Positions 1 to 8,158 of a DNA stretch of 59,175 nucleotides are shown one piece after another. The DNA comes from SIG603 sp964369415 (GTDB taxonomy: Bacteria > Bacillota > Clostridia > Oscillospirales > Acutalibacteraceae): the NCBI GenBank assembly GCA_964369415.1, contig CAYJFP010000013.1, forward strand, positions 1 through 59,175. Direction: 5' to 3'. Made by a program: the position numbers and the translations under genes. Every line of letters begins with the position of its first letter. Position 1 is the stretch's first letter. The notes under the pieces were generated by a model. That model ran no database searches, was not told the DNA's origin, and saw nothing but the letters and a program-made list of their open reading frames with translations.

Positions 1-2
1 GC

Positions 3-1286
3 AAAAAAGACGATAATGAAGACTATTGGAATCCTAGTGACCCGATAACGAAGCCGACAACTTTGACACCGGATATAGTAGTGGATGAGACAGTTGGACC
101 TACAGATACGACACTTCCGCCGCAGCCAACTACGTCACCCGAATCAAGCGTATCGCCAAATCCGAGCACGTCGCCAAATCCGACTACTTCGCCAAATCCG
201 ACTACTTCGCCAAATCCGAGCACGTCGCCAAATCCGACTACGTCGCCAAATCCGACTACGTCGCCAAATCCGACTACGTCGCCAGATCCAACTACGTCGC
301 CAGATCCGAGCACGTCGCCAGATCCGAGCACGTCGCCAGATCCGACTACTGAACCCGACACTGGAACTGGTGGAGTAGATGATAATCTTCCTCCTCCAAC
401 AGTGAACCCTGACGGAAGCGTGGATGTTCCTTCTGTAGGTGGTGGAAAATCTCCTGATGATGTAACACTAGATGGAAATGATATACCAGATGAATATATC
501 TCTGTAAATCCGGATGGAAGTATCACATTAGATCCAGCAATATTTGAAGGCTTATCTGATGGAACGTATGAGTTGGAAATTAAGTATGGAAACGATACTT
601 TTAGAACTGATATCATTCTTGAAAATGGTGTTCCACTAAGTGCGGGCACTTGGTCAAGGGGTGGATCTTGGAGTTTGTTTGACTTGCTTTCCACGATATT
701 TGTAGCACTGACAGTGTTATATGTCGCGTTGATAAAGAAGAGGAAAAAAGCAGACGAAGAAGAGATTAAAAATGATAATTTTGCTCTTGAATATGAGAGA
801 ATTGAGGAATTAAAATTTAATAAGTTGCGTAAAGGCAAGGCGATAACCTTGTTTATAGAAGCTGTAATGGCAGTGATTTTACTGTTGATTACCCAAGATT
901 TCACACAACCGATAGTCATATTTGATGAGTATAGCATAGCTTTCGCACTTTCTGTAATTCTCTCGGTAATCATTGTTGTGATGGCAAATAAAAAATACAT
1001 AGACTTTGAAGAGAAAGAATATAAAGCAATGACAATGCAGCAAAAAATACTTGCATACAAAGAAGAACACGAGAACGATGAGAAAAAATTGTTGATAGGA
1101 AAAATAATTGCAGGTGCAGTAGATGTATTATTGATTTTATCATTGTTGCTCTTGACAAGAAGTTTTTCGGCATGGTTTACGCTAGACATTTTCACTCTTG
1201 TAATTGTATTGTGTGTAGCTTTAATAATTGCTATTTTGCCAATTTCAAACGATGATGAGGACGAAATTCAGGAAAGTTTGAAGTAA
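3..1286 (+). CDS. Repeat-bearing membrane protein, 5' end outside window
   Basis: The reading frame is open from the first bases of the window, so this is the C-terminal part of a longer protein; the first possible internal start (TTG at 63) has no ribosome binding site and is not the true start. The visible part begins with a charged stretch, then a Pro/Thr/Ser-rich spacer made of six-residue units (SPNPTT type, residues about 45-116), then a small beta-type domain (about 120-205). One hydrophobic helix follows, then a Lys/Glu-rich stretch, then four more hydrophobic helices and an acidic C-terminal tail. The architecture suggests an exposed domain held off the membrane by a stiff Pro-rich stalk. 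I do not recognise the family, and the helices after the stalk exclude a sortase-anchored protein. The real function probably lies in the missing N-terminus. Confidence 0.8.
   Translation, partial: KKDDNEDYWNPSDPITKPTTLTPDIVVDETVGPTDTTLPPQPTTSPESSVSPNPSTSPNPTTSPNPTTSPNPSTSPNPTTSPNPTTSPNPTTSPDPTTSPDPSTSPDPSTSPDPTTEPDTGTGGVDDNLPPPTVNPDGSVDVPSVGGGKSPDDVTLDGNDIPDEYISVNPDGSITLDPAIFEGLSDGTYELEIKYGNDTFRTDIILENGVPLSAGTWSRGGSWSLFDLLSTIFVALTVLYVALIKKRKKADEEEIKNDNFALEYERIEELKFNKLRKGKAITLFIEAVMAVILLLITQDFTQPIVIFDEYSIAFALSVILSVIIVVMANKKYIDFEEKEYKAMTMQQKILAYKEEHENDEKKLLIGKIIAGAVDVLLILSLLLLTRSFSAWFTLDIFTLVIVLCVALIIAILPISNDDEDEIQESLK
135..350 (+). repeat. 18-bp tandem repeat encoding a Pro/Ser/Thr stalk, 12 units
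   Basis: Twelve consecutive 18-base units code for the six-residue motif S-P-x-P-(S/T)-(S/T). The first unit is divergent (SPESSV), the next seven carry Asn and the last four carry Asp at the third position. Units are nearly identical at DNA level, differing mainly in agc/act and aat/gat codons. Because the unit is a multiple of three, slippage or recombination would change stalk length without breaking the frame. Confidence 0.9.
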
Positions 1287-1330
1287 GGTGAAAGTGTATA
1301 AACAGCTTTGTTAAAGTTGTAAGATTTATT

Positions 1331-1390
1331 AGCCAATCTCTAAAAATTAGAACGAAGAGTCTGATTTTTAAGAGGTTGGCTTTTTTTCTT
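1331..1390 (+). terminator. Intrinsic terminator of the repeat-protein gene
   Basis: A long, slightly bulged stem pairs AGCCAATCTC with GAGGTTGGCT and AAAAAT with ATTTTT, and is followed directly by seven T residues. It lies 45 bases after the stop codon of the upstream gene. Confidence 0.8.
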
Positions 1391-1420
1391 GAATATAAGG
1401 GTTTACCGAAAATAAAAGAT

Positions 1421-1451
1421 AAAAAATAGAGGTGGAGATTTCTCCACCTCT
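1421..1451 (-). terminator. Likely terminator of the bceAB-type operon
   Basis: A perfect 11-bp stem (AGAGGTGGAGA with its complement, two-base loop, 1428-1451) is followed on the minus strand by a T-rich tract (ATTTTTTAT). It lies about 100 bases beyond the stop of the minus-strand permease gene. A further inverted repeat (GTTCTATC / GATAGAAC, 1501-1523) lies between the two and has no T tract. Confidence 0.6.
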
Positions 1452-1464
1452 TAAAAACTATCTG

Positions 1465-1493
1465 GGTGATTAGATGAATCACCTTGTTTTTTT
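1465..1493 (+). terminator. Possible second plus-strand terminator
   Basis: The stem GGTGATT / AATCACC (1465-1471 and 1477-1483) is followed by TTGTTTTTTT. It could back up the terminator at 1331 and shield the convergent permease gene from read-through. The stem is only 7 bp, so confidence is modest. Confidence 0.45.
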
Positions 1494-1549
1494 GTAGAAG
1501 GTTCTATCAATTCTGGATAGAACTGTTAAGTTTAGCTTGATAATAAAAC

Positions 1550-3511
1550 TCACTTTTCATTTACAATACCATGATAGACTTTTGATGTGAAATAATACAT
1601 CAAAACATATACAATAAAAAATACTGCGACAGTCCCTACCGTGCACATTACAAATAGCGAAATATTAGTAAGATTAAATATTTTTAGAATCATAGTGATA
1701 ACCCTAAATGCAAATAAAATATGGATGATAGCGGTTACAATAGGCAATAAGAATACAAATACAATCTGCCTGTTTACACTCATTTTAATAACCTTGCTAC
1801 TCATACCTACTTTTTTCATAATTACATAATTTTCTTTATCTTCATAACCCTCTACAATTTGTTTGTAATAAAGAATAAGAAGAACAAAAATTAAGAATAA
1901 TGTGCCAAGAAAAATTCCTACAAACAAAAATCCACCGTATATCGAGTAAAAATTATCAACATTTTCAGACTTTATAGTATATCCGATAGAATACACATTT
2001 TTATTGTTTGCCTGTGTAAATTCACTTAGACTTTCATGGCTTACATTAGAATTTTCTGTAAGGTTAAAGTAAATACTGTGACTTAAATGTGCTTGACCGC
2101 TTTTTTCATAAAACAAATTAAACTCATTATCACTCATAACGATTGCTGTAGCTTCGCTGTAAATGTTATAGTCGTCCAGTAGGGTTAAAAAAATAGAATC
2201 ACTATTAACTACTGAGTATTCTGTATTAAGCAGATTAAAAGAATTTGTTTCAGTTAAGCTACCAGATAAAATAACTTCGTTATCGGATAAAGTAATGACT
2301 TCATCGGTCATGTTTTCATATCCGCTTTCGGGAATGGCTATTAAAAAATCAATATTATCTCCTTCAGGTTCATATAGGGTAAGACTGCCGTCTCCGCTAT
2401 CAGTAAGAAAGCTGTAATTTCCCGTGTCACTTCTAAAAAAATAGAAGTGCGGATATTGTTTTAAGTCTTCTATCCCTGTAAATTCTGCTTGGATATTTTC
2501 TAGAGTTTGAGCAACTTCATCAAAGCCTAAATTTTCTGTTTTTACAGTGAGTTTTATATCGTGTGAATATCTGTAATCCATAATATCATCAAATCCAATA
2601 TACATACTGGTAGTCGTTGCAAGCACAACAATTATTGCTGTAGATAAAATACAGATGACAGAAAGTCCGGCTACATTCTTTTTAATGCGATACATAAGTC
2701 CCGATACTGCGGTGAAATTTTCCGACTTGTAATAAAACTTTTTATTGTGCTTGAGTGCGACTAAAATTGTGCTACCCAGTGCTGAAAAAACGCAATACGT
2801 CCCGATAGATACAAATATTGATGCTATGATAAAAAGTCCTATGGCAGAAACAAAGTCGTTGACGGTAAGTGCTATTCCATAACCAATAGAAAGTGTGATA
2901 ACAGCTATAACTAGCATGGGTATATTAGATTTAGAAACCCTTTCTGCCTTTTTGCCGGCTTTTAACATGTCGATAGTTTTCGTACGATAGACAGCGATAA
3001 TATTTCTAATTCCAATTAGGATGAAAATTAATACAAACACAAATACTGTAAAGGTAAGCGCTCTTACATTTACTTCAAACTGATAATGTAAATCAAATTT
3101 TATCAAGCTATATAAGGCAAAGGTTAGAAATCTTGAAAATAGAATTCCAAGTAAAATACCAAATAAAAGTGAAACGATGGATATTATTAGATTTTCGGCA
3201 AGTATAATTTTTGCTATATGCTTTTTTTCTAGCCCTAAAATATTGTATAATCCAAACTCGTTTTTTCTTCGCCTTATCAAAAAACTGTTTGTGTAAAATA
3301 AAAAACCAGTACAAAATAGCCCTAATAAAAATACACAAGCGCCCATAATAGAGGCTAAATTTCCTGTTCCGGTAGTATCGCTTAAAGCTAAATTAATGCA
3401 GTTATAAAACATCAGTACCGATAAAATACAAGTGAATATAAAGGGCACTACTGTTTTTGCGTTTTTCTTCAAATTGGATACAGCGAATCTAAGAGAATAG
3501 CTTTTACTCAC
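1550..3511 (-). CDS. BceB-type antimicrobial peptide ABC transporter permease
   Basis: Large FtsX-type permease (about 653 residues) of the peptide resistance family that works with a dedicated sensor kinase. The layout is typical: one N-terminal membrane helix, three more by about residue 180, a cluster of helices to about 310, then a large extracellular domain (about 320-525) and three C-terminal helices. In this family the transporter both detects cell-wall-active peptides such as bacitracin or lantibiotics and frees their targets, signalling to the kinase encoded upstream. The GTG start at 3511 is chosen because GGAGG sits 8 bases upstream; the GTG at 3520 overlaps that ribosome binding site. 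It overlaps the end of the ATPase gene, so the two are translationally coupled. The peptide specificity cannot be read from the sequence. Confidence 0.9.
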   Translation of the reverse strand: MSKSYSLRFAVSNLKKNAKTVVPFIFTCILSVLMFYNCINLALSDTTGTGNLASIMGACVFLLGLFCTGFLFYTNSFLIRRRKNEFGLYNILGLEKKHIAKIILAENLIISIVSLLFGILLGILFSRFLTFALYSLIKFDLHYQFEVNVRALTFTVFVFVLIFILIGIRNIIAVYRTKTIDMLKAGKKAERVSKSNIPMLVIAVITLSIGYGIALTVNDFVSAIGLFIIASIFVSIGTYCVFSALGSTILVALKHNKKFYYKSENFTAVSGLMYRIKKNVAGLSVICILSTAIIVVLATTTSMYIGFDDIMDYRYSHDIKLTVKTENLGFDEVAQTLENIQAEFTGIEDLKQYPHFYFFRSDTGNYSFLTDSGDGSLTLYEPEGDNIDFLIAIPESGYENMTDEVITLSDNEVILSGSLTETNSFNLLNTEYSVVNSDSIFLTLLDDYNIYSEATAIVMSDNEFNLFYEKSGQAHLSHSIYFNLTENSNVSHESLSEFTQANNKNVYSIGYTIKSENVDNFYSIYGGFLFVGIFLGTLFLIFVLLILYYKQIVEGYEDKENYVIMKKVGMSSKVIKMSVNRQIVFVFLLPIVTAIIHILFAFRVITMILKIFNLTNISLFVMCTVGTVAVFFIVYVLMYYFTSKVYHGIVNEK

Positions 3512-4271
3512 CGATTTCACCTCCGTTTTGTAGCATTGTCAAGGTATCAGAAATTTTTGAAAAAAACTCTTTCTCGTTGCTTCTTCCTTTATAAATTTGA
3601 TGAAAAACTACTCCGTCCTTGATGAAAAGAACTCTACTAGAATAAGTCGCAGTTTTAATGCTATGCGTTACCATAAGTATGGTTTGCCCGTCTTGATTAA
3701 TCTTGTTAAACTCAGAAAGTAAAATATCGGTGGATTTTGAGTCTAGAGCTCCGGTAGGTTCATCAGCTAAAAGTAGTTTAGGTTCTGTTATAACTGCACG
3801 GGCGACGGCTACACGTTGTTTTTCACCTCCTGATATTTCGTGTGGATATTTTTTAAGCAAATGCTGTATTCCAAGTTTGTTTGTAATTCGTTCCAACCTG
3901 GTTTTTATTTCTTTTTGATTTTTGTGAGATAAAATAAGAGGTAATATTATGTTTTCCTCGGTGTTAAGTGTGTCTAGAAGATTGAATTCTTGAAATACAA
4001 ATCCTAAACTTTCTCGTCTAAACCTTGCAAGCTCAGCTTCTTTAAGAAAAGATAAATCGTTTCCGTCTAAAAGAACCTCTCCAGAGGTCTTTTTATCAAG
4101 TGATGCTAGGATGTTTAAAAGTGTGGTTTTTCCTGAACCAGACTCACCCATAATAGAGATGAATTCACCTTTATTCACTGAAAAGCTTACGTCTTTCAGC
4201 GCTGTCACAGTATTAGATGATAGTTTTGTGCTATATGTTTTCTTTAAATTTTTTACTTGTAATAGTTCCAT
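3504..4271 (-). CDS. BceA-type ABC transporter ATPase
   Basis: ATPase partner of the permease encoded immediately downstream. It shows a complete nucleotide-binding set: Walker A GESGSGKTTLLN, Q-loop within FQEFNLLDTL, signature SGGEKQRVAVA, Walker B LLLADEPTGALD and switch His in MVTHS. The sequence is close to the MacB/LolD/BceA branch that serves FtsX-type permeases. The start at 4271 (MELLQVKNL) is preferred because AGGAG lies 7-8 bases upstream; an ATG 27 bases earlier would place that site inside the coding region. Expression probably comes from the promoter and operator at 4300-4370, separate from the kinase-regulator transcript, as in other Bce modules. Confidence 0.93.
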   Translation of the reverse strand: MELLQVKNLKKTYSTKLSSNTVTALKDVSFSVNKGEFISIMGESGSGKTTLLNILASLDKKTSGEVLLDGNDLSFLKEAELARFRRESLGFVFQEFNLLDTLNTEENIILPLILSHKNQKEIKTRLERITNKLGIQHLLKKYPHEISGGEKQRVAVARAVITEPKLLLADEPTGALDSKSTDILLSEFNKINQDGQTILMVTHSIKTATYSSRVLFIKDGVVFHQIYKGRSNEKEFFSKISDTLTMLQNGGEIGE

Positions 4272-4299
4272 TTTATTACTCCTTTTTTGTTTTAACATA

Positions 4300-4370
4300 A
4301 TTATAATCTAAAGAAAATAGTGTATCCATAACTTAACATTAAAGTAAGCTTACATTTTTGTAAGCTTACT
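4300..4370 (-). promoter_or_regulatory. BceR-type operator and promoter of the ABC transporter genes
   Basis: A perfect 12-bp inverted repeat with a 4-base spacer occupies 4343-4370. Its core reads TTACA, four T, TGTAA (4350-4363), which matches the TNACA-N4-TGTAA site known for Bce-type response regulators. A minus-strand TATAAT (4305-4300) lies about 45 bases downstream of the core, with no good -35 element (TGGATA at best), as expected for an activator-dependent promoter. The left arm overlaps the last codons and stop of the kinase gene. With no T tract after it, it is unlikely to be a terminator. Confidence 0.8.
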
Positions 4371-5349
4371 CATGAAGTCTATCGTCCTGTGATAAATCTA
4401 TAAGAACATCAGTGCCTTTCCCTTTTTCAGATTTTACCGAAATGCTGAATCCTAACAGCTCGAGCGTTTTTTTACATAGATATAGGCCAAGACCTGTAGA
4501 TTTTTCTTCTATCCTGCCACAGAATCCCGTGTAGCCCTTATCAAATATTCGGGGCAAGTCCGACTGCTCTATGCCTATTCCTTTATCAGATACAGTAAGC
4601 ACTTTGTTTTTTACAGTGATGCATATATCGGATTTTTCACTGTATTTTGCCGAATTAGACACAATTTGGCACAGTGCAAATTTCAAATGCTTCTCATCTG
4701 TTTTGATGTAAAAATCCTCCACTTCAAGAGTGGGCCGAATTCTCTTGGCTAAAAATACAGGAGCAAAACCCTTAAGAACATCTGAGATAATACTAGATAT
4801 GCTCACTTCTTTTATTAGTAAATCGTTATCGCTTTCAAATAATCTTAAATACCCTAAGACCATCGCTGTATATTGTTCAATTTTTGAAAGCTCAGATAAC
4901 ATAACTTGATTGTCCGGTTGCTCCTTTATCAAAAGTCCAAGTGCAAATATCGGCGTTTTGATTTGGTGTACCCACTTTGTGTAAAAGTCAGATGTTTCAG
5001 AGTTTTTGTTGGTTTGTTCAAAAATTAATTTGTTGTAAAGCTCCTCCCAGTTTCTTACAATTTCTGTATACAGCCTATCGCTTTCATTTGTAGGAGTGGG
5101 AAGATTATCTGTTTTATTAAGGACATCATTTTTTATTTTATTGAGCTTTTTCAGCTTTTTTCTATACCGATAAAAATCCACCACTACATAAAGAATGAGT
5201 GCAAAAGTGCAAATTAAAAAGCCGTATAGAACTGTATCTAGTGGAACTTGCTCTGCATAAAAAATTGTAGCAAATATAACCGTTCCGATAATTAGCGTGA
5301 CGAATAAGCGGATTTTTTCTAAAGCATATTTTTTAATCATTGATAACAT
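4366..5349 (-). CDS. BceS-type intramembrane-sensing histidine kinase
   Basis: Short sensor kinase (327 residues) with two N-terminal membrane helices (about 12-60) and almost no extracellular loop, the hallmark of kinases that receive their signal from a BceAB transporter rather than directly. The phosphoacceptor His is in the motif WVHQIKTPI (about 130). The catalytic domain shows the N-box (QIVSNSAKYS), the G1 box (VSDKGIGIE), an F-box (RIFDKGYTG) and the G2 box (STGLGLYLCKK). It overlaps the regulator gene by 17 bases, so the two are cotranscribed. ATG codons at 5349 and 5340 are both possible starts. The gene ends inside the operator that controls the next two genes. Confidence 0.93.
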   Translation of the reverse strand: MLSMIKKYALEKIRLFVTLIIGTVIFATIFYAEQVPLDTVLYGFLICTFALILYVVVDFYRYRKKLKKLNKIKNDVLNKTDNLPTPTNESDRLYTEIVRNWEELYNKLIFEQTNKNSETSDFYTKWVHQIKTPIFALGLLIKEQPDNQVMLSELSKIEQYTAMVLGYLRLFESDNDLLIKEVSISSIISDVLKGFAPVFLAKRIRPTLEVEDFYIKTDEKHLKFALCQIVSNSAKYSEKSDICITVKNKVLTVSDKGIGIEQSDLPRIFDKGYTGFCGRIEEKSTGLGLYLCKKTLELLGFSISVKSEKGKGTDVLIDLSQDDRLHE

Positions 5350-6007
5350 AGCCTAAATTTTTCCTCGTTTCAATAAAATTAGTCACGCCGATATCACTAA
5401 GTTTTTTTCTCAATCTTGTAATATTAACCGTAAGAGTGTTGTCGTCAATAAACACATCGGTACTCCAGAGCTTCGACATAATTTCATCCCTTGATATAAT
5501 TTTTGCTTTACCAAGCATAAGCGTTTTAAGAATAACAAATTCATTTTTTGTAAGTTCGGTACTGTTTTCATGATAGCTACAAACAGCGTTTTCTAGATCA
5601 AGTGTAACACCTTTTAAGCTTATAATCCTTTGTTCTGCAATAAAATCATAACTTCTTCGTAAAATAGCCTGTATTTTTGCAGTTAAAACCTCTAAATCAA
5701 ATGGCTTTGCAATAAAATCATCTCCGCCCATATTCATGGCTAAGACAATATTCATATTCTCATTTGCTGAAGAAATAAAGATAATTGGAACGTTGGAGGT
5801 TTTTCTGATTTCTTCACAAATACTATACCCATTTTTAAAAGGTAATGAAATATCAAGCAAAATAAGATGTGGCGAAAATAATTTAAATTCATCCAAAACC
5901 ACGGTGAAATCTTTAATGATTTTTACATCATAACTCCAAGATAACAAGTGTTTTTGCATAGAATTTGCAATAATAATATCGTCTTCTATAATCAGTATTT
6001 TTTTCAT
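5333..6007 (-). CDS. BceR-type response regulator, OmpR family
   Basis: Receiver domain (residues 1-115) with acidic pair EDD, phosphoacceptor Asp in LILLDISLP, conserved Ser in IFISSANE and Lys in DFIAKPFD, followed by a winged-helix DNA-binding domain (about 130-224) ending in the typical DDNTLTVNITRLRKKL segment. It is the partner of the overlapping kinase. The start at 6007 (MKKILIIEDD) gives the standard N-terminus, with AGGA upstream; the longer frame to 6058 has no family support. Its presumed binding site is the inverted repeat at 4343-4370. Transcription should start from the promoter at 6073-6101. Confidence 0.93.
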   Translation of the reverse strand: MKKILIIEDDIIIANSMQKHLLSWSYDVKIIKDFTVVLDEFKLFSPHLILLDISLPFKNGYSICEEIRKTSNVPIIFISSANENMNIVLAMNMGGDDFIAKPFDLEVLTAKIQAILRRSYDFIAEQRIISLKGVTLDLENAVCSYHENSTELTKNEFVILKTLMLGKAKIISRDEIMSKLWSTDVFIDDNTLTVNITRLRKKLSDIGVTNFIETRKNLGYVIND

Positions 6008-6072
6008 TTTAAACAATCCTATTCTTTGTGATATTTTAGCTGTTGCAATCGTTGGCACATAATCCTTACTAT

Positions 6073-6101
6073 ATTCTATTTCTTTACTGGAACAATGTCA
6101 A
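6073..6101 (-). promoter_or_regulatory. Promoter of the response regulator-kinase pair
   Basis: The minus strand carries TTGACA (6101-6096), a 17-base spacer and TAGAAT (6078-6073). This is close to the housekeeping consensus and sits about 65 bases before the chosen regulator start. Confidence 0.75.
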
Positions 6102-6324
6102 TGGAATTTGCTTAAAACTAATTTTGTTGTACATTAAAATTAAGATGTTATTTAATCTTTAATTTAACTATGTGATTTATGCTACAGCATATGTGCTTGA
6201 GTGCTAATTGTAAACTAAAGAACAAAGTAAAATTTGAGTTTTATATGATATGCACAATAAAATAATGTAAAATCTATCATATATATCTATTAAAACATAA
6301 TTGTAGTTAAAAAACTATATTTTA

Positions 6325-6354
6325 TTGACGTAGGCGTTTGTGCTATGGTATACT
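6325..6354 (+). promoter_or_regulatory. Promoter of the pyrimidine degradation operon
   Basis: TTGACG (6325-6330), an 18-base spacer and TATACT (6349-6354) predict a transcript start near 6361. This leaves a leader of about 150 bases before the first gene, almost all of it taken up by the two hairpins at 6389-6496. It is the only strong promoter found between here and 18.4 kb on this strand, and the genes are tightly spaced, so the twelve genes that follow probably form one operon. Confidence 0.75.
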
Positions 6355-6388
6355 TTTGTCAGTCAAAAAACAGAATAACAAATAACTA

Positions 6389-6496
6389 AAATCAGACAAT
6401 GAAGTCGAAAAAACATTCATTATCTGATTTTTTTTATTTCAATATTATATTAAACAGACAATGGCGTCGAATTTTAAGCCGTTAGTCTGTTTTTTT
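6389..6496 (+). promoter_or_regulatory. Tandem leader hairpins with terminator-like T tracts
   Basis: Two consecutive hairpins share a nearly identical 17-base segment, CAGACAATGAAGTCGAA (6393-6409) and CAGACAATGGCGTCGAA (6455-6471). Each folds on a 3' arm that has changed to match: AATGAA pairs TTCATT in the first, AATGGC pairs GCCGTT in the second. Outer stems are AAATCAGA / TCTGATTT and AAACAGAC / GTCTGTTT, both running into 7-8 T residues. The loops both begin GTCGAA. Each hairpin could act as an intrinsic terminator, the second ending 4 bases before the GGAG of the first gene. The pattern suggests an attenuator recognised by a protein or ligand. It does not match the TPP, guanidine-I/II, purine or preQ1 riboswitch patterns I know. 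Confidence 0.8.
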
Positions 6497-6513
6497 ATTT
6501 GGAGATGAGATGT

Positions 6514-7299
6514 ATGACACAAACAATATTAAATACGGATACTGAAATAATGCTAAAAGACATCGGAATGGTCTATAAGTCGGAAGGAAAAGAGGTTACA
6601 GCGCTTACAAGCGTAAGCATGGATATACAAAAAGGCGAGTTTATCTCATTGTTAGGGCCATCAGGTTGTGGCAAGACAACACTTTTAAGAGTCATGGCAG
6701 ATTTATTACAGCCGACATCGGGAGAGATTACTGTAGGCGGGGTAAGTCCTAAAGAGGCAAGACTTAGGCAAAGATACGGAATAGTGTTCCAAAGTGCAGT
6801 GCTTTATGACTGGAGGACGGTTTTAAAAAATGTAATGCTGCCGTTAGAAGTAATGCATATACCGAAAGAAGACAGAAAAAAGAAAGCCATGCAAATGCTA
6901 GATTTGGTGGGACTTTCAAAATTTGCGGACAGTTATCCTTCTGAACTATCGGGAGGTATGCAGCAAAGAGTTGGCATAGCAAGGGCTTTGGCTATTAAAC
7001 CCGAAATTTTATTGATGGATGAACCATTTTCGGCGCTTGACGAGTTCACAAGAGAAAAACTTCACGACGATTTACTTAGAATTTGGAGAAAGACGAATAA
7101 AACGGTGGTTTTTGTAACGCATAATATAGCAGAATCAGTTTTTCTTTCAGATAGAATCTGCGTTTTATCTCCACATCCAGGCAGGTTGTCGGCGATAATT
7201 GACGTGGATTTACCAAGGCCAAGAACACAGGAGATGAAAAATTCAAAAGAGTTTACAGATTTAGTGGCGAAGGTTAGAAACAGCTTTGAAGGGGTATAA
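6514..7299 (+). CDS. ABC transporter ATPase, nitrate/sulfonate/pyrimidine type
   Basis: Nucleotide-binding subunit of an importer of the NrtD/SsuB/ThiZ family. It shows Walker A GPSGCGKTTLLR, signature LSGGMQQRVGIARAL, Walker B ILLMDEPFSALD, switch His in FVTHNI and the family-typical tail VLSPHPGRL. The start at 6514 (MTQTILN) is chosen because GGAG lies 9 bases upstream; the ATG at 6505 and TTG at 6499 overlap that site. It opens an operon with two permeases, a binding protein and pyrimidine degradation enzymes, so the likely cargo is a pyrimidine base or a related ring compound. That is inferred from context, not from motifs. Confidence 0.93.
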   Translation: MTQTILNTDTEIMLKDIGMVYKSEGKEVTALTSVSMDIQKGEFISLLGPSGCGKTTLLRVMADLLQPTSGEITVGGVSPKEARLRQRYGIVFQSAVLYDWRTVLKNVMLPLEVMHIPKEDRKKKAMQMLDLVGLSKFADSYPSELSGGMQQRVGIARALAIKPEILLMDEPFSALDEFTREKLHDDLLRIWRKTNKTVVFVTHNIAESVFLSDRICVLSPHPGRLSAIIDVDLPRPRTQEMKNSKEFTDLVAKVRNSFEGV

Positions 7300-7324
7300 A
7301 ACATGGCAGAAATAGAGGTACGAT

Positions 7325-8158
7325 ATGGAAAAAATAAAAAAGATTTTTACATCTAAGGCGTTTGTTACCTTGCTTTGGATTACGGCAATAGTGATTATTT
7401 GGGAAATAGCCGCATACAACGTGGCACTTACAAAAAGAACACCTGAAAATGTACTTCCGAGCTTACTTAAAATAATTGAATCGGTTTTTAGCACGAATAA
7501 AATAAACGGAAGTCAAACAGCGATTGAAATGGTGCTTGAAAACGCCGGTGCGACACTCTCAAGGGCGGGTATAGGATTTTTAGTTGGCTCTTTGCTAGGC
7601 TTTGCACTTGCACTGCTAATGAATTTAAGCAAGACCATGGATAAAGTGGTTTTCCCATACTTAATGCTAATTCAGATGATTCCGATACTAGGTCTTGCGC
7701 CTATAATAAATGCAATAACAGGCGACATTACACAAAGCAGAATAGTCATAGCGGCGATTTTAACCTTTTATCCTGTTGCGACAAGTACATTAGCGGGATT
7801 TAAGGCGGTGGAAAAGTCAAAACACGAGCTTATGTATTCATATGCGGCAAATAAATTTCAGATTTACACAAAAACACTCATACCGGCCTGTATACCATAT
7901 TTTTTTACGGGACTAAAAATAGCTGCACCGATGGCGATAACGGCTTCAATACTGGTCGATACGCTACAAGGAGGAATCGGACTTGGTTGTCTTTTATCTC
8001 AGTCTTTAAAAGGTGCGATGACAAGATATGTTTTCTGGCAAATCGTTTTCTTCAGTGCGTTTATAGGCATTATGAGCTTTTACTTAATAGGAGTACTGCA
8101 AAAATTGGTTTCGGGCAAAAACTTTAAAAGGAGGAAAAAGGCAAATGCGAATAACTAA
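7325..8158 (+). CDS. ABC transporter permease, SsuC/ThiX type
   Basis: Inner membrane subunit with about six hydrophobic helices and the BPD_transp_1 coupling motif in the region ELMYSYAANKFQIYTKTLIPACIPY (EAA-like loop, about residues 173-197), which contacts the ATPase. Length (277) is normal for the family. GAGG at 7314 supports the ATG at 7325. It is one of two homologous but different permeases in a row, so the channel is probably a heterodimer. It overlaps the next gene by 14 bases. Confidence 0.9.
   Translation: MEKIKKIFTSKAFVTLLWITAIVIIWEIAAYNVALTKRTPENVLPSLLKIIESVFSTNKINGSQTAIEMVLENAGATLSRAGIGFLVGSLLGFALALLMNLSKTMDKVVFPYLMLIQMIPILGLAPIINAITGDITQSRIVIAAILTFYPVATSTLAGFKAVEKSKHELMYSYAANKFQIYTKTLIPACIPYFFTGLKIAAPMAITASILVDTLQGGIGLGCLLSQSLKGAMTRYVFWQIVFFSAFIGIMSFYLIGVLQKLVSGKNFKRRKKANANN

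Noticed and set aside
23..1195. Long open frame on the minus strand and an Arg-rich frame (85-378) opposite or within the repeat protein
   Set aside because: Both are by-products of the 18-base repeat and biased codons. They have no ribosome binding site and lie over a frame with clear domain structure.
1331..1523. CRISPR-like or mobile element repeats from the cluster of hairpins
   Set aside because: The hairpins are unrelated in sequence and are explained as terminators of two convergent genes.
6361..6496. Known riboswitch (TPP, guanidine, purine, preQ1) before the ABC importer
   Set aside because: The characteristic conserved segments of these classes are absent, and the leader before the hairpins is too short for an aptamer.
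6389..6496. Firm call of an ANTAR-bound dual hexaloop
   Set aside because: Loop positions A1 and G4 fit, but the alternative stems have only 3 bp and no ANTAR gene is in the window. It is kept only as a hypothesis in the findings.
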